Assembly (NCBI GenBank): GCA_019418525.1
Contig: DYBS01000092.1
Coordinates: 1 to 8,119 of the forward strand
Origin: Clostridiales bacterium
GTDB lineage: Bacteria > Bacillota > Clostridia > Oscillospirales > Oscillospiraceae
Direction of reading: 5' to 3'
DNA: 8,119 bases
Shown here: positions 1 to 6,033 of the stretch, piece by piece
Position numbering within the stretch: the stretch's first letter is position 1
Layout: each line of letters starts with the position of its first letter
Translations under genes and position numbers: made by a program
The notes under the pieces: generated by a model
Told to the model about the DNA's origin: nothing
Database searches by the model: none
What the model saw: only the letters and a program-made list of their open reading frames with translations

Positions 1-2739
1 GTCCTGGAGCCGGTCGGGCTCCTCGCCGCCCTCGCCGGAGTTGGACTTGCCGCCCAGCAGGTTCATAGCCTGGGCCAGGCACTCGTGGGCCTCCCGGGAG
101 ATGGAGCCGTAGCTCATGGCGCCGGTCTTGAAGCGTTTCACGATGGAGTCCACGCTCTCCACCTCGTCCAGCGGGATGGGCGTGTCGGCGTACTTCATGT
201 CCAGCAGGCCCCGCAGGGTGTGGGGCTTGGTCTCGTCGTCCACCAGGGCGGTGTACTGCTGGAAGAGGCCGTAATCCCCCCGGCGGGTGGCCTGCTGGAG
301 CAGGTGGATGGTCTGGGGGTTGTAGAGGTGGTCCTCGCCGCAGGCGCGGGCCTTGTGGGCGCCCAGGCTGTCCAGCTCCAGGTCCACGTCCTGGCCCAGG
401 GGGTCGAAGGCCTTGGAGTGGTTGCGGTCCACCATGGCCGCGATCTCCTTGAGGCCGATGCCGCCCACCCGGGAGACGGTGTTGGTGAAATAGCGGTCGA
501 TGACGGCTTTGTTGATGCCCACCGCCTCAAAGATCTGGGCGGACTGGTAGGACTGGAGGGTGGAGATGCCCATTTTGGAGGCGATCTTCACGATGCCGTG
601 GAGGATGGCGGCGTTGTAGTCGTGGACGGCGGTGTGGAAGTCCTTGTCCAGCAGGCCCTCCTCGATGAGCTCCACGATGGTCTCCTCCACCAGATAGGGG
701 TTGATGGCCCGGGCGCCGTAGCCCAGGAGGGTGGCGAAGTGGTGGACGTCCCGGGGCTCGGCGGACTCCAGCAGGATGGACACGGCGGTGCGCTTTTTGG
801 TGCGGATGAGGTGCTGTTCGATGGCGGACACCGCCAGCAGGGAGGGGATGGCCACGTGGTTCTCATCCACGCCCCGGTCGGAGAGGACGATCACGTTGGC
901 ACCCTCCCGGTACGCCCGGTCCACCGCCACCTCCAGCCGGTCCAGCGCCCGGTCCAGAGGGGTGTTCTTGTAGTAGAGCATGGACACGGTCTCCACATGG
1001 AAGCCGGGCTGCTTCATGGCCTTGATCTTCATCATGTCGGTGGAGGTCAGGATGGGGTTGTGGATCTGGAGGACCCGGCAGTTCTCCGCCTTCTCCTCCA
1101 GAAGGTTGCCGTCGTCGCCCACGTACACGGTGGTGTCGGTGACGATCTCCTCCCGGATGGCGTCGATGGGCGGGTTGGTGACCTGGGCGAAGAGCTGCTT
1201 GAAGTACTGGAACAGGGGCTGGTCCTGGCTGTCCAGCACCGCCAGGGGGATGTCGATGCCCATGGCGGCGGTGGGCTCGGCGCCGGTGCGGGCCATGGGG
1301 AGGATGGTGTTGCGCACGTCCTCATAGGTGTAGCCGAAGGCCTTGCGCAGCTGCTGCCGCTCGGTCTTGGACCGGCGCTCCACCCGCTTATTGGGGATGG
1401 GCAGGTCGGAGAGGTGGATGAGGTTCCGGTCCAGCCACTCGCCGTAGGGCTGGCGACCGGCGTAGGACTCCTTCAGCTCCTCGTCGCCGATGATGCGGCC
1501 CTGCTTCAGGTCCACCAGCAGCATCCGGCCGGGCTGGAGGCGGGATTTTTCCAAGATCTGATCAGCGGGGATGTCCAGCACGCCCACCTCGGAGGCCAGA
1601 ATGAGCCGACCGTCCTTGGTGACATAGTAACGGGAGGGGCGCAGGCCGTTGCGGTCCAGCACGGCACCCACCACGTCGCCGTCGGAGAAGAGGATGGAGG
1701 CCGGGCCGTCCCAGGGCTCCATGAGGGTGGCGTAGTACTGGTAGAGGTCCCGCTTGGTGCGGGAGATGGCCTGGTCGCCCATCCAGGGCTCAGGGATACA
1801 GGCCATCACTGCCAGGGGGAGATCCATCCCCGCCATCATCAGAAATTCCAGGGTGTTGTCCAGCATGGCCGAGTCGGAGCCGGACACGTCCACCACGGGG
1901 AGGACCTTGTCCATCACGTCCTCCAGCAGGGGGGTGGACATGGTCTCCTCCCGGGCCAGCATCCGGTCCACATTGCCCCGGATGGTGTTGATCTCGCCGT
2001 TGTGGGCCATCAGGCGGTTGGGGTGGGCCCGCTCCCAGGAGGGGTTGGTGTTGGTGGAGAAGCGGGAGTGGACCAGGGCCAGAGCGGACTCATAGTCCGG
2101 GTCCTGGAGGTCAGGGTAGAACTTCCGCAGCTGCCCCACCAGGAACATGCCCTTGTAGACGATGGTGCGGCTGGAGAAGGAGGGAACATAGGTGTTGTCG
2201 TTGGACTGCTCAAAGACCCGGCGGGCCACATAGAGCTTCCGGTCGAAGGGCAGGCCCTGCTCCACCCCCTCCGGGCGGGCCACAAAGGCCTGCTCGATAC
2301 AGGGCATCTTGGCCCGGGCCTTGTGGCCCAGGATGTCGGGGCAGATGGGCACGGTGCGCCAGCCCAGGAAGGTGAGGCCCTCCTTGGCCAGAATGACCTC
2401 GAACATCTTCTTGGCCTGGCTGCGCTGGAGCACGTCCTGCGGGAAGAAGAACATGCCCACGCCGTAGTCCCGGGGGCCGGGCAGGGTGATGCCGCAGGTG
2501 GCGGCGGCCTTGGCGAAAAAGCGGTGGGACACCTGGAGCAGAATGCCCACGCCGTCGCCGGTCTTGCCCTCGGCATCCTTTCCGGCACGGTGCTCCAGCT
2601 TTTCCACGATCTTCAGCACGTCATCTACGATCTGGTGGCTGGGCCGGCCCTTGATATCCACCACGGCGCCGATGCCGCAGGCGTCGTGTTCAAACGAGGG
2701 ATGATACAGCCCGCTGGCCGGGCGTTCTTCTGCTCTCAT
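1..2739 (-). CDS. gltB: Glutamate synthase large subunit (GltB), N-terminal 913 residues; 3' end beyond window
   Basis: Catalyses glutamine + 2-oxoglutarate + NAD(P)H to two glutamates, the GOGAT half of the ammonia assimilation cycle whose other half, glnA, lies directly upstream. The frame is open from the ATG at 2739 to the window edge without a stop. Residues 1-20 look like a propeptide; DACGIG places the N-terminal nucleophile at Cys21. EHRAGKDAEGKTGDGVGIL (about 49-67) and AHNGEINTIRGN (245-256) are class II glutaminase motifs. The central domain follows, and the visible part ends inside SNSGEGGEEP (899-908), the start of the FMN-binding synthase domain. The family is about 1500 residues, so the FMN barrel, 3Fe-4S cysteines and beta-helix are off the window. 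The start is supported by a GGGGA Shine-Dalgarno 7 bases upstream. Expression is probably controlled by the leader at 2767-2818. Function is near certain; which electron donor it uses cannot be told. Confidence 0.97.
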   Translation of the reverse strand, partial: MRAEERPASGLYHPSFEHDACGIGAVVDIKGRPSHQIVDDVLKIVEKLEHRAGKDAEGKTGDGVGILLQVSHRFFAKAAATCGITLPGPRDYGVGMFFFPQDVLQRSQAKKMFEVILAKEGLTFLGWRTVPICPDILGHKARAKMPCIEQAFVARPEGVEQGLPFDRKLYVARRVFEQSNDNTYVPSFSSRTIVYKGMFLVGQLRKFYPDLQDPDYESALALVHSRFSTNTNPSWERAHPNRLMAHNGEINTIRGNVDRMLAREETMSTPLLEDVMDKVLPVVDVSGSDSAMLDNTLEFLMMAGMDLPLAVMACIPEPWMGDQAISRTKRDLYQYYATLMEPWDGPASILFSDGDVVGAVLDRNGLRPSRYYVTKDGRLILASEVGVLDIPADQILEKSRLQPGRMLLVDLKQGRIIGDEELKESYAGRQPYGEWLDRNLIHLSDLPIPNKRVERRSKTERQQLRKAFGYTYEDVRNTILPMARTGAEPTAAMGIDIPLAVLDSQDQPLFQYFKQLFAQVTNPPIDAIREEIVTDTTVYVGDDGNLLEEKAENCRVLQIHNPILTSTDMMKIKAMKQPGFHVETVSMLYYKNTPLDRALDRLEVAVDRAYREGANVIVLSDRGVDENHVAIPSLLAVSAIEQHLIRTKKRTAVSILLESAEPRDVHHFATLLGYGARAINPYLVEETIVELIEEGLLDKDFHTAVHDYNAAILHGIVKIASKMGISTLQSYQSAQIFEAVGINKAVIDRYFTNTVSRVGGIGLKEIAAMVDRNHSKAFDPLGQDVDLELDSLGAHKARACGEDHLYNPQTIHLLQQATRRGDYGLFQQYTALVDDETKPHTLRGLLDMKYADTPIPLDEVESVDSIVKRFKTGAMSYGSISREAHECLAQAMNLLGGKSNSGEGGEEPDRLQD

Positions 2740-2766
2740 GTGGGAGTCCCCTTTCCGGTTGGTAGT

Positions 2767-2800
2767 AAAAAGGCGGCAGTCACGTTCCCGGACTGCCGCC
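2767..2800 (-). terminator. Intrinsic terminator in the gltB leader (attenuator)
   Basis: Read on the minus strand, a perfect 10-bp stem (GGCGGCAGTC / GACTGCCGCC) with a 9-base loop is followed at once by five T. It sits 28 bases before the gltB start codon and after the end of glnA, so it would stop glnA transcripts before they enter gltB unless overridden. The hexaloop hairpin at 2803-2818 lies only two bases upstream, the arrangement expected for regulated antitermination. It could instead be a plain partial glnA terminator. Confidence 0.8.
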
Positions 2801-2802
2801 TC

Positions 2803-2818
2803 GAGACCGCTTTGTCTC
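2803..2818 (-). promoter_or_regulatory. ANTAR-type hexaloop hairpin (P1-like) in gltB leader
   Basis: On the minus strand GAGAC-AAAGCG-GTCTC forms a perfect 5-bp stem closing a six-base loop with A at position 1 and G at position 4. These are the loop bases known to be required for recognition by ANTAR-domain antiterminators such as NasR and EutV. It ends two bases before the gltB terminator stem. Similar AA-R-G loops occur in the glnA, purF and asnB leaders of this window, which raises confidence beyond what one small hairpin would justify. I did not find a second hexaloop hairpin (P2). The regulator itself is not in the window. Confidence 0.55.
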
Positions 2819-2830
2819 ACCGTTGGATTG

Positions 2831-2859
2831 AAAAACTCAGCCGCCCGCGCCGTGGGCGC
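2831..2859 (-). terminator. Weak GC-rich hairpin plus T5 after glnA
   Basis: Ten bases after the glnA stop the minus strand reads GCGCC-CAC-GGCGC (2859-2847), or alternatively CGCCC/GGGCG (2858-2842), and TTTTT follows at 2835-2831. The T run is separated from either stem by several bases, so this would be a poor terminator. It may only reduce flow from glnA into the gltB leader. Confidence 0.25.
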
Positions 2860-2868
2860 ATGGCCTGC

Positions 2869-4200
2869 TTAGTAGTTGATGATATACTTCTCGCGCTCCC
2901 AGGAGGACACACGGGTGCGGTATTCGTCCCACTCCTTGGTCTTGCCGGCGATATAGTATTCTGTCACGTGGCTGCCCAGGGTATCCAGGATGAGGGGATC
3001 GGCCTGCATGGCCTCCACAGCCTCCTCCAGGGAGCCGGGCAGGGAGTCGATGCCGTTCTTCTTGCGGGTGGCGGCGTCCATGACGAAGATGTTCTCGGTG
3101 ACCTCCGCCGGGGGGACCATGCCCTTCTCGATGCCGTCCAGGCCGGCGGCCAGGCACACGGCCAGCTCCAGGTAGGGGTTGCAGGCCGGGTCGGGAGAGC
3201 GCAGCTCCACACGGGTGGACTGGCCACGGGCGGCGGGGATGCGGATGAGGGCGGAGCGGTTGGAGGCCGACCAGGCCAGGTAGCAGGGGGCCTCGTAGCC
3301 GGGCACCAGGCGCTTGTAGGAGTTCACCAGGGGGTTGGTCACCGCGGCCATGCCCTTCACATGGGCCAGCAGGCCGGCGATGAAGGAGTAGGCCTCCTTG
3401 GACAGGCCCTTCTCCCCGTTGGGATCGTAAAAGACGTTCTTGCCGTCCTTGAACAGGGACATGTTGGTGTGCATGCCGGAGCCGTTGATGCCGAAGATGG
3501 GCTTGGGCATGAAGGTGGCGTGAAGGCCGTTGCGCTGGGCCAGGGTCTTGACCGCCAGCTTGAAGGTCATGATGTTGTCGGCAGTGTGGAGGGCGTCGCC
3601 GTACTTGAAGTCGATCTCGTGCTGGCCCTCGGCCACCTCGTGGTGGCTGGCCTCGATCTCGAAGCCCATCTTCTCCAGCGCCAGGCAGATCTCCCGGCGG
3701 GTGGACTCGCCGTGGTCCAGGGGGCCCAGGTCGAAGTAGCCGGCCTCGTCATTGGTCCGGGTGGTGGGCTTGCCGTCCTCATCGGTCTGGAAGAGGAAGA
3801 ACTCGGCCTCGGGGCCCACGTTGAAGGCGTCGTAGCCCATCTTCTTGGCCTTCTCCAGCACCCGCTTCAGCACGCCGCGGGGGTCGCCCACAAAGGGAGT
3901 GCCGTCGGGGTTGTAGACGTCACAGATAAGCCGGGCCACCTTGCCCTGGCTGGGCTGCCAGGGGAACACCACAAAGGAGTCCAGATCCGGGTACAGGTAC
4001 TGGTCGGATTCGTCGATGCGGACAAAGCCCTCGATGGAGGAGCCGTCAAACATGATCTGGTTGTTGACCGCCTTCTCGATCTGAGAGGCGGTGATGGCCA
4101 CGTTCTTGAGCTGGCCGAAAATGTCGGTGAACTGGAGGCGGATAAACGCGATATCTTCCTCCTTGACCATGCGGATGATGTCTTCCTTCGTGTACGACAT
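2869..4200 (-). CDS. glnA: Glutamine synthetase, type I (GSI-alpha)
   Basis: Makes glutamine from glutamate, ammonia and ATP in the cytoplasm as a dodecamer; it feeds the GltB, PurF and AsnB amidotransferases encoded alongside. The product is 443 residues, matching Firmicutes GSI-alpha (about 444). In order: FDGSSIEGF (51-59), GPEAEFFLF (129-137, metal-binding acids), the HHEVAEGQHEIDF metal and substrate segment (186-198), KPIFGINGSGMHTN (233-246), the NSYKRLVPGYEAP stretch (293-305) with flap Glu303, VELRSPDPACNPYLELA (331-347), and the C-terminal SWEREKYIINY. There is no NLYDLP-type adenylylation site, so control is expected at transcription or by feedback, not by GlnE. The ATG at 4200 follows an AAGGGGGA Shine-Dalgarno. 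A longer in-frame reading back to 4380 crosses the promoter and is rejected. Expression depends on the promoter at 4292-4320 and the attenuator at 4225-4277. gltB follows 129 bases downstream with no visible promoter. Confidence 0.98.
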   Translation of the reverse strand: MSYTKEDIIRMVKEEDIAFIRLQFTDIFGQLKNVAITASQIEKAVNNQIMFDGSSIEGFVRIDESDQYLYPDLDSFVVFPWQPSQGKVARLICDVYNPDGTPFVGDPRGVLKRVLEKAKKMGYDAFNVGPEAEFFLFQTDEDGKPTTRTNDEAGYFDLGPLDHGESTRREICLALEKMGFEIEASHHEVAEGQHEIDFKYGDALHTADNIMTFKLAVKTLAQRNGLHATFMPKPIFGINGSGMHTNMSLFKDGKNVFYDPNGEKGLSKEAYSFIAGLLAHVKGMAAVTNPLVNSYKRLVPGYEAPCYLAWSASNRSALIRIPAARGQSTRVELRSPDPACNPYLELAVCLAAGLDGIEKGMVPPAEVTENIFVMDAATRKKNGIDSLPGSLEEAVEAMQADPLILDTLGSHVTEYYIAGKTKEWDEYRTRVSSWEREKYIINY

Positions 4201-4224
4201 GCAGGATTCCCCCTTCATACTTTC

Positions 4225-4277
4225 AAAAGAAAAGGACAAAGGCGAACCTACCTCTCGGGTGGGAACGCCTTTGTCCT
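4225..4277 (-). terminator. glnA leader attenuator with embedded hexaloop hairpin
   Basis: On the minus strand a perfect 12-bp stem (4277-4266 pairing with 4244-4233; core GGACAAAGGCG / CGCCTTTGTCC) is followed by TTTTCTTTT, an intrinsic terminator about 10 bases into the transcript and ahead of the glnA start. The 5' arm can refold on its own as GGAC-AAAGGC-GTTC (4276-4263), a 4-bp stem with one G-U pair closing a hexaloop with A1 and G4. This small hairpin and the terminator cannot form together, because the terminator's 3' arm pairs with the small hairpin's 5' arm and loop. Between the arms, ACC-CGAGA-GGT can form a minor hairpin. The terminator is clear; the antiterminator role is inferred. 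Confidence 0.8.
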
Positions 4278-4291
4278 CAGCTATGGGCGAA

Positions 4292-4320
4292 AGTATAGCG
4301 CGTGATTTGCAAAAAGTCAA
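4292..4320 (-). promoter_or_regulatory. Sigma-A promoter of glnA
   Basis: On the minus strand the -35 TTGACT (4320-4315) and -10 TATACT (4297-4292) are separated by exactly 17 bases. The sequence upstream of the -35 is rich in A and T runs, like an UP element. The predicted start near 4285 gives a leader of about 85 bases containing the attenuator. I saw no GlnR/TnrA box (TGTNA-N7-TNACA) nearby, which suggests control by termination and not by a Bacillus-type repressor. Confidence 0.85.
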
Positions 4321-4440
4321 GTGTTTTTCTGCAAAAAGAAAAAAGAAATTTTTCGCTGGGGAGAAGGAGGTAAAAAGCAAAGGGACAATTATGCAGGAAA
4401 AATTACCATATCATTCATAAAAGGGGCGCTGGGCGTCACC
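4321..4440. other. AT-rich spacer between the divergent glnA and purF promoters
   Basis: About 120 bases of A/T-rich sequence lie between the two promoters. I see only A and T runs that could act as UP elements and a GGAGG followed too far away (20 bases) by a 9-residue ATG reading frame at 4391-4420, which I do not regard as a gene. No palindromic operator stood out. Confidence 0.5.
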
Positions 4441-4469
4441 TTGACAAAATGAGGGCGGGTCCGTATAAT
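4441..4469 (+). promoter_or_regulatory. Perfect-consensus sigma-A promoter of purF
   Basis: TTGACA (4441-4446) and TATAAT (4464-4469) match the consensus at every position with a 17-base spacer. Transcription should start near 4476, only a few bases before the hexaloop hairpin and terminator. I saw no PurR box by eye; with such a strong promoter the attenuator is the likelier control point. Confidence 0.92.
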
Positions 4470-4479
4470 AAATCTATTG

Positions 4480-4526
4480 GCAGCAAGGGGGCTGCGGTGG
4501 ATCACCGCAGCCCCCTTGTCTTTTTT
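4480..4526 (+). terminator. purF leader attenuator: hexaloop hairpin overlapping a strong terminator
   Basis: The terminator is a perfect 16-bp stem (4484-4499 with 4503-4518) closed by a three-base loop and followed by TCTTTTTT. It lies within the first 50 transcribed bases, before the purF start at 4553, so unregulated transcription should mostly stop here. Its 5' arm overlaps an alternative hairpin, GCAGC-AAGGGG-GCTGC (4480-4495), a 5-bp stem with a hexaloop having A1 and G4. The two folds exclude each other. The asnB leader at 5975-5990 has the matching element with a compensated outer base pair. The leader is too short for a purine or PRPP riboswitch aptamer. The terminator is certain; the binding partner is inferred. 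Confidence 0.88.
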
Positions 4527-4537
4527 GATCCAGATAT

Positions 4538-4555
4538 GGGGGAGGAATCATATTG
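4538..4555 (+). promoter_or_regulatory. Ribosome binding site that fixes the TTG start of purF
   Basis: GGGGGAGG at 4538-4545 is seven bases from a TTG at 4553. This start puts the catalytic Cys at residue 7 after a short acidic leader. The only nearby ATG (4536) is out of frame, and no in-frame ATG precedes the cysteine, so TTG is the best start. Confidence 0.85.
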
Positions 4556-5917
4556 TCCATTCACGAGGAATGTGGAGTGTTCGGCGTCTGGGACCCCGCC
4601 GGGGACTGTGCCCGCACGGCCTACTACGGGCTGTACGCCTTACAGCACCGGGGGCAGGAGGCCTGCGGTATCGCCGCCATCAACGACCGGGAGCTGTCCT
4701 TTCACAAGGACGTGGGCCTGGTGGGCGAGGTGTTCGACCAGGCCACTCTGGACCGGCTGGGCGGCACCATGGCTGTGGGCCATGTGCGCTACGCCACTAC
4801 CGGCGGGGCCCGGCGGGAGAACGCCCAGCCTCTGACGCTCAAGTATGTCAAAGGCACTCTGGCCGTGGCCCACAACGGCAATCTGGTGAATACCAACGAG
4901 CTGCGCACCGCCTTTGAGTACCGGGGGGCCATCTTCCAGACCACCACCGACTCGGAGCTCATCGCCTACGCCATCGCCCAGGAGCGCCTGCGCTGTTCCT
5001 CGGCGGAGGAGGCGGTGTGCCAGGCGGTGAAGGGCCTGCGGGGCGCTTACTCCCTGCTGGTCATGTCCCCGCAGAAGCTCATTGCCGCCCGGGACCCCTG
5101 GGGCTTCCGGCCTCTGTGCATGGGCCGCCGGGGAGACGCGGTGATCTTCGCCTCAGAGAGCTGCGCCCTGAGCGCTGTGGGGGCCCAGTTCGTCCGGGAA
5201 GTGGAACCCGGTGAGATCGTGGTGGTGGAGAACGGCAACATTACCTCCCTGCGGGAGAACTGTGAGAGCGCTACCAGCCACATGTGTATTTTTGAATACA
5301 TCTACTTCGCCCGCCCCGACTCGGTGATCTGCGGCCAGAGCGTCCACGAGGCCCGGCGCACCGCCGGGCGGCTGCTGGCCCGAGCCTACCCGGTGGAGGC
5401 CGACGTGGTCATCGGCGTGCCCGACTCGGGGCTGGACGCCGCCATGGGCTACGCCGAGGAGTCTGGCATTCCCTACGGGGTGGGCCTGGTGAAGAACCGC
5501 TACATCGGCCGCACCTTCATCACCCCCGGCCAGCAGAGCCGGGAGCAGGCCGTGCGCATCAAGCTGGGACCCCTCAAGAGCTGCGTGGAGGGCAAGCGGG
5601 TGGTGATGATCGACGACTCCATCGTCCGGGGCACCACCTCCCGGCAGATCGTCTCCCTCCTGCGGGAGGCGGGGGCCAAGGAGGTCCACATGCGCTCCTC
5701 CGCGCCCCCCTTCATTGCCCCCTGCTACTTCGGCACGGATATTCCCGACCGGGAGAACCTCATCGCCTGCCGCTACTCGGTGGAGGAGATCCGGGACCTG
5801 ATTGGGGCGGACAGCCTGGGCTTCCTCTCCCTGGAGGACCTGCACCACATCGCACCCGACGCCGCCTGCGGCTTCTGTGACGGGTGCTTCACCGGGCAGT
5901 ACCCCATCCGGGTGTAA
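4553..5917 (+). CDS. purF: Amidophosphoribosyltransferase (glutamine PRPP amidotransferase)
   Basis: First committed step of purine synthesis: PRPP + glutamine to 5-phosphoribosylamine + glutamate. The product is 454 residues, begins at TTG, and has a short propeptide (residues 1-6) before the nucleophile Cys7 in EECGVFGV, the class II glutaminase start. YALQHRGQEACGIA (28-41), GHVRYATTG (76-84) and AHNGNLVN (106-113) complete the glutaminase domain. VVMIDDSIVRGTTS (350-363) is the PRPP-binding loop. Cys245, Cys391, Cys442 and Cys445 fit the four ligands of the 4Fe-4S cluster in the Bacillus-type enzyme, which makes the protein oxygen sensitive. It is not in a purine operon here; its neighbours are glutamine enzymes. 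It has its own promoter and attenuator. No separate terminator follows: the next strong hairpin is in the asnB leader, so some transcripts may run on into asnB. Confidence 0.97.
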   Translation: MSIHEECGVFGVWDPAGDCARTAYYGLYALQHRGQEACGIAAINDRELSFHKDVGLVGEVFDQATLDRLGGTMAVGHVRYATTGGARRENAQPLTLKYVKGTLAVAHNGNLVNTNELRTAFEYRGAIFQTTTDSELIAYAIAQERLRCSSAEEAVCQAVKGLRGAYSLLVMSPQKLIAARDPWGFRPLCMGRRGDAVIFASESCALSAVGAQFVREVEPGEIVVVENGNITSLRENCESATSHMCIFEYIYFARPDSVICGQSVHEARRTAGRLLARAYPVEADVVIGVPDSGLDAAMGYAEESGIPYGVGLVKNRYIGRTFITPGQQSREQAVRIKLGPLKSCVEGKRVVMIDDSIVRGTTSRQIVSLLREAGAKEVHMRSSAPPFIAPCYFGTDIPDRENLIACRYSVEEIRDLIGADSLGFLSLEDLHHIAPDAACGFCDGCFTGQYPIRV

Positions 5918-5938
5918 GAAAAAATTTGAAAAAAGGCC

Positions 5939-5967
5939 TTGACAACGGCAGAGCGAGCCGCTATAAT
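5939..5967 (+). promoter_or_regulatory. Perfect-consensus sigma-A promoter of asnB
   Basis: TTGACA (5939-5944) and TATAAT (5962-5967) with a 17-base spacer, starting 22 bases after the purF stop codon. The predicted start is near 5974, directly before the hexaloop hairpin at 5975. This is the same promoter and leader design as purF. Confidence 0.92.
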
Positions 5968-5974
5968 GCACACA

Positions 5975-6021
5975 ACAGCAAGGGCGCTGTGGTGTAAGAC
6001 CACGGCGCCTTTTGCCGTTTT
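5975..6021 (+). terminator. First asnB attenuator: hexaloop hairpin overlapping a terminator-like stem
   Basis: ACAGC-AAGGGC-GCTGT (5975-5990) is a 5-bp stem with a hexaloop having A1 and G4. It overlaps a longer stem, 5980-5993 with 5999-6011, of 13 pairs with one bulged G and one G-U pair, closed by the pentaloop GTAAG and followed by TTTTGCCGTTTT. The two folds exclude each other. The T tract is broken by GCCG, so this terminator is weaker than the purF one. It lies upstream of a complete T-box, giving asnB two successive checkpoints. It may also end transcripts arriving from purF. Confidence 0.68.
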
Positions 6022-6033
6022 ACAAGGAAATAA

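Noticed and set aside
2772..2802. A second ANTAR hexaloop hairpin (P2) in the gltB leader
   Set aside because: I searched the stretch after P1 for a six-base A1-G4 loop with a closing stem and found none; only the terminator stem forms. The same search failed in the other three leaders.
85..4305. A 1406-codon open frame on the plus strand across gltB and glnA
   Set aside because: It lies antisense to two unmistakable genes, its protein is low-complexity G/V/H/D/L with no recognisable domain, and it runs through the glnA promoter and leader. High GC with strong third-position bias removes stops from this opposite frame.
4201..4380. An extended glnA start 60 codons upstream
   Set aside because: The extension runs through the -35, -10, attenuator and ribosome binding site. 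The ATG at 4200 matches the family's N-terminus.
4391..4420. A nine-residue plus-strand peptide frame in the divergent spacer
   Set aside because: The GGAGG is about 20 bases from its ATG, no promoter leads to it, and it has no attenuation-type codon run.
4470..4552. A purine, guanine or PRPP riboswitch before purF
   Set aside because: The leader before the terminator is only about ten bases plus the hairpin, with no room for an aptamer and no conserved junction sequences.
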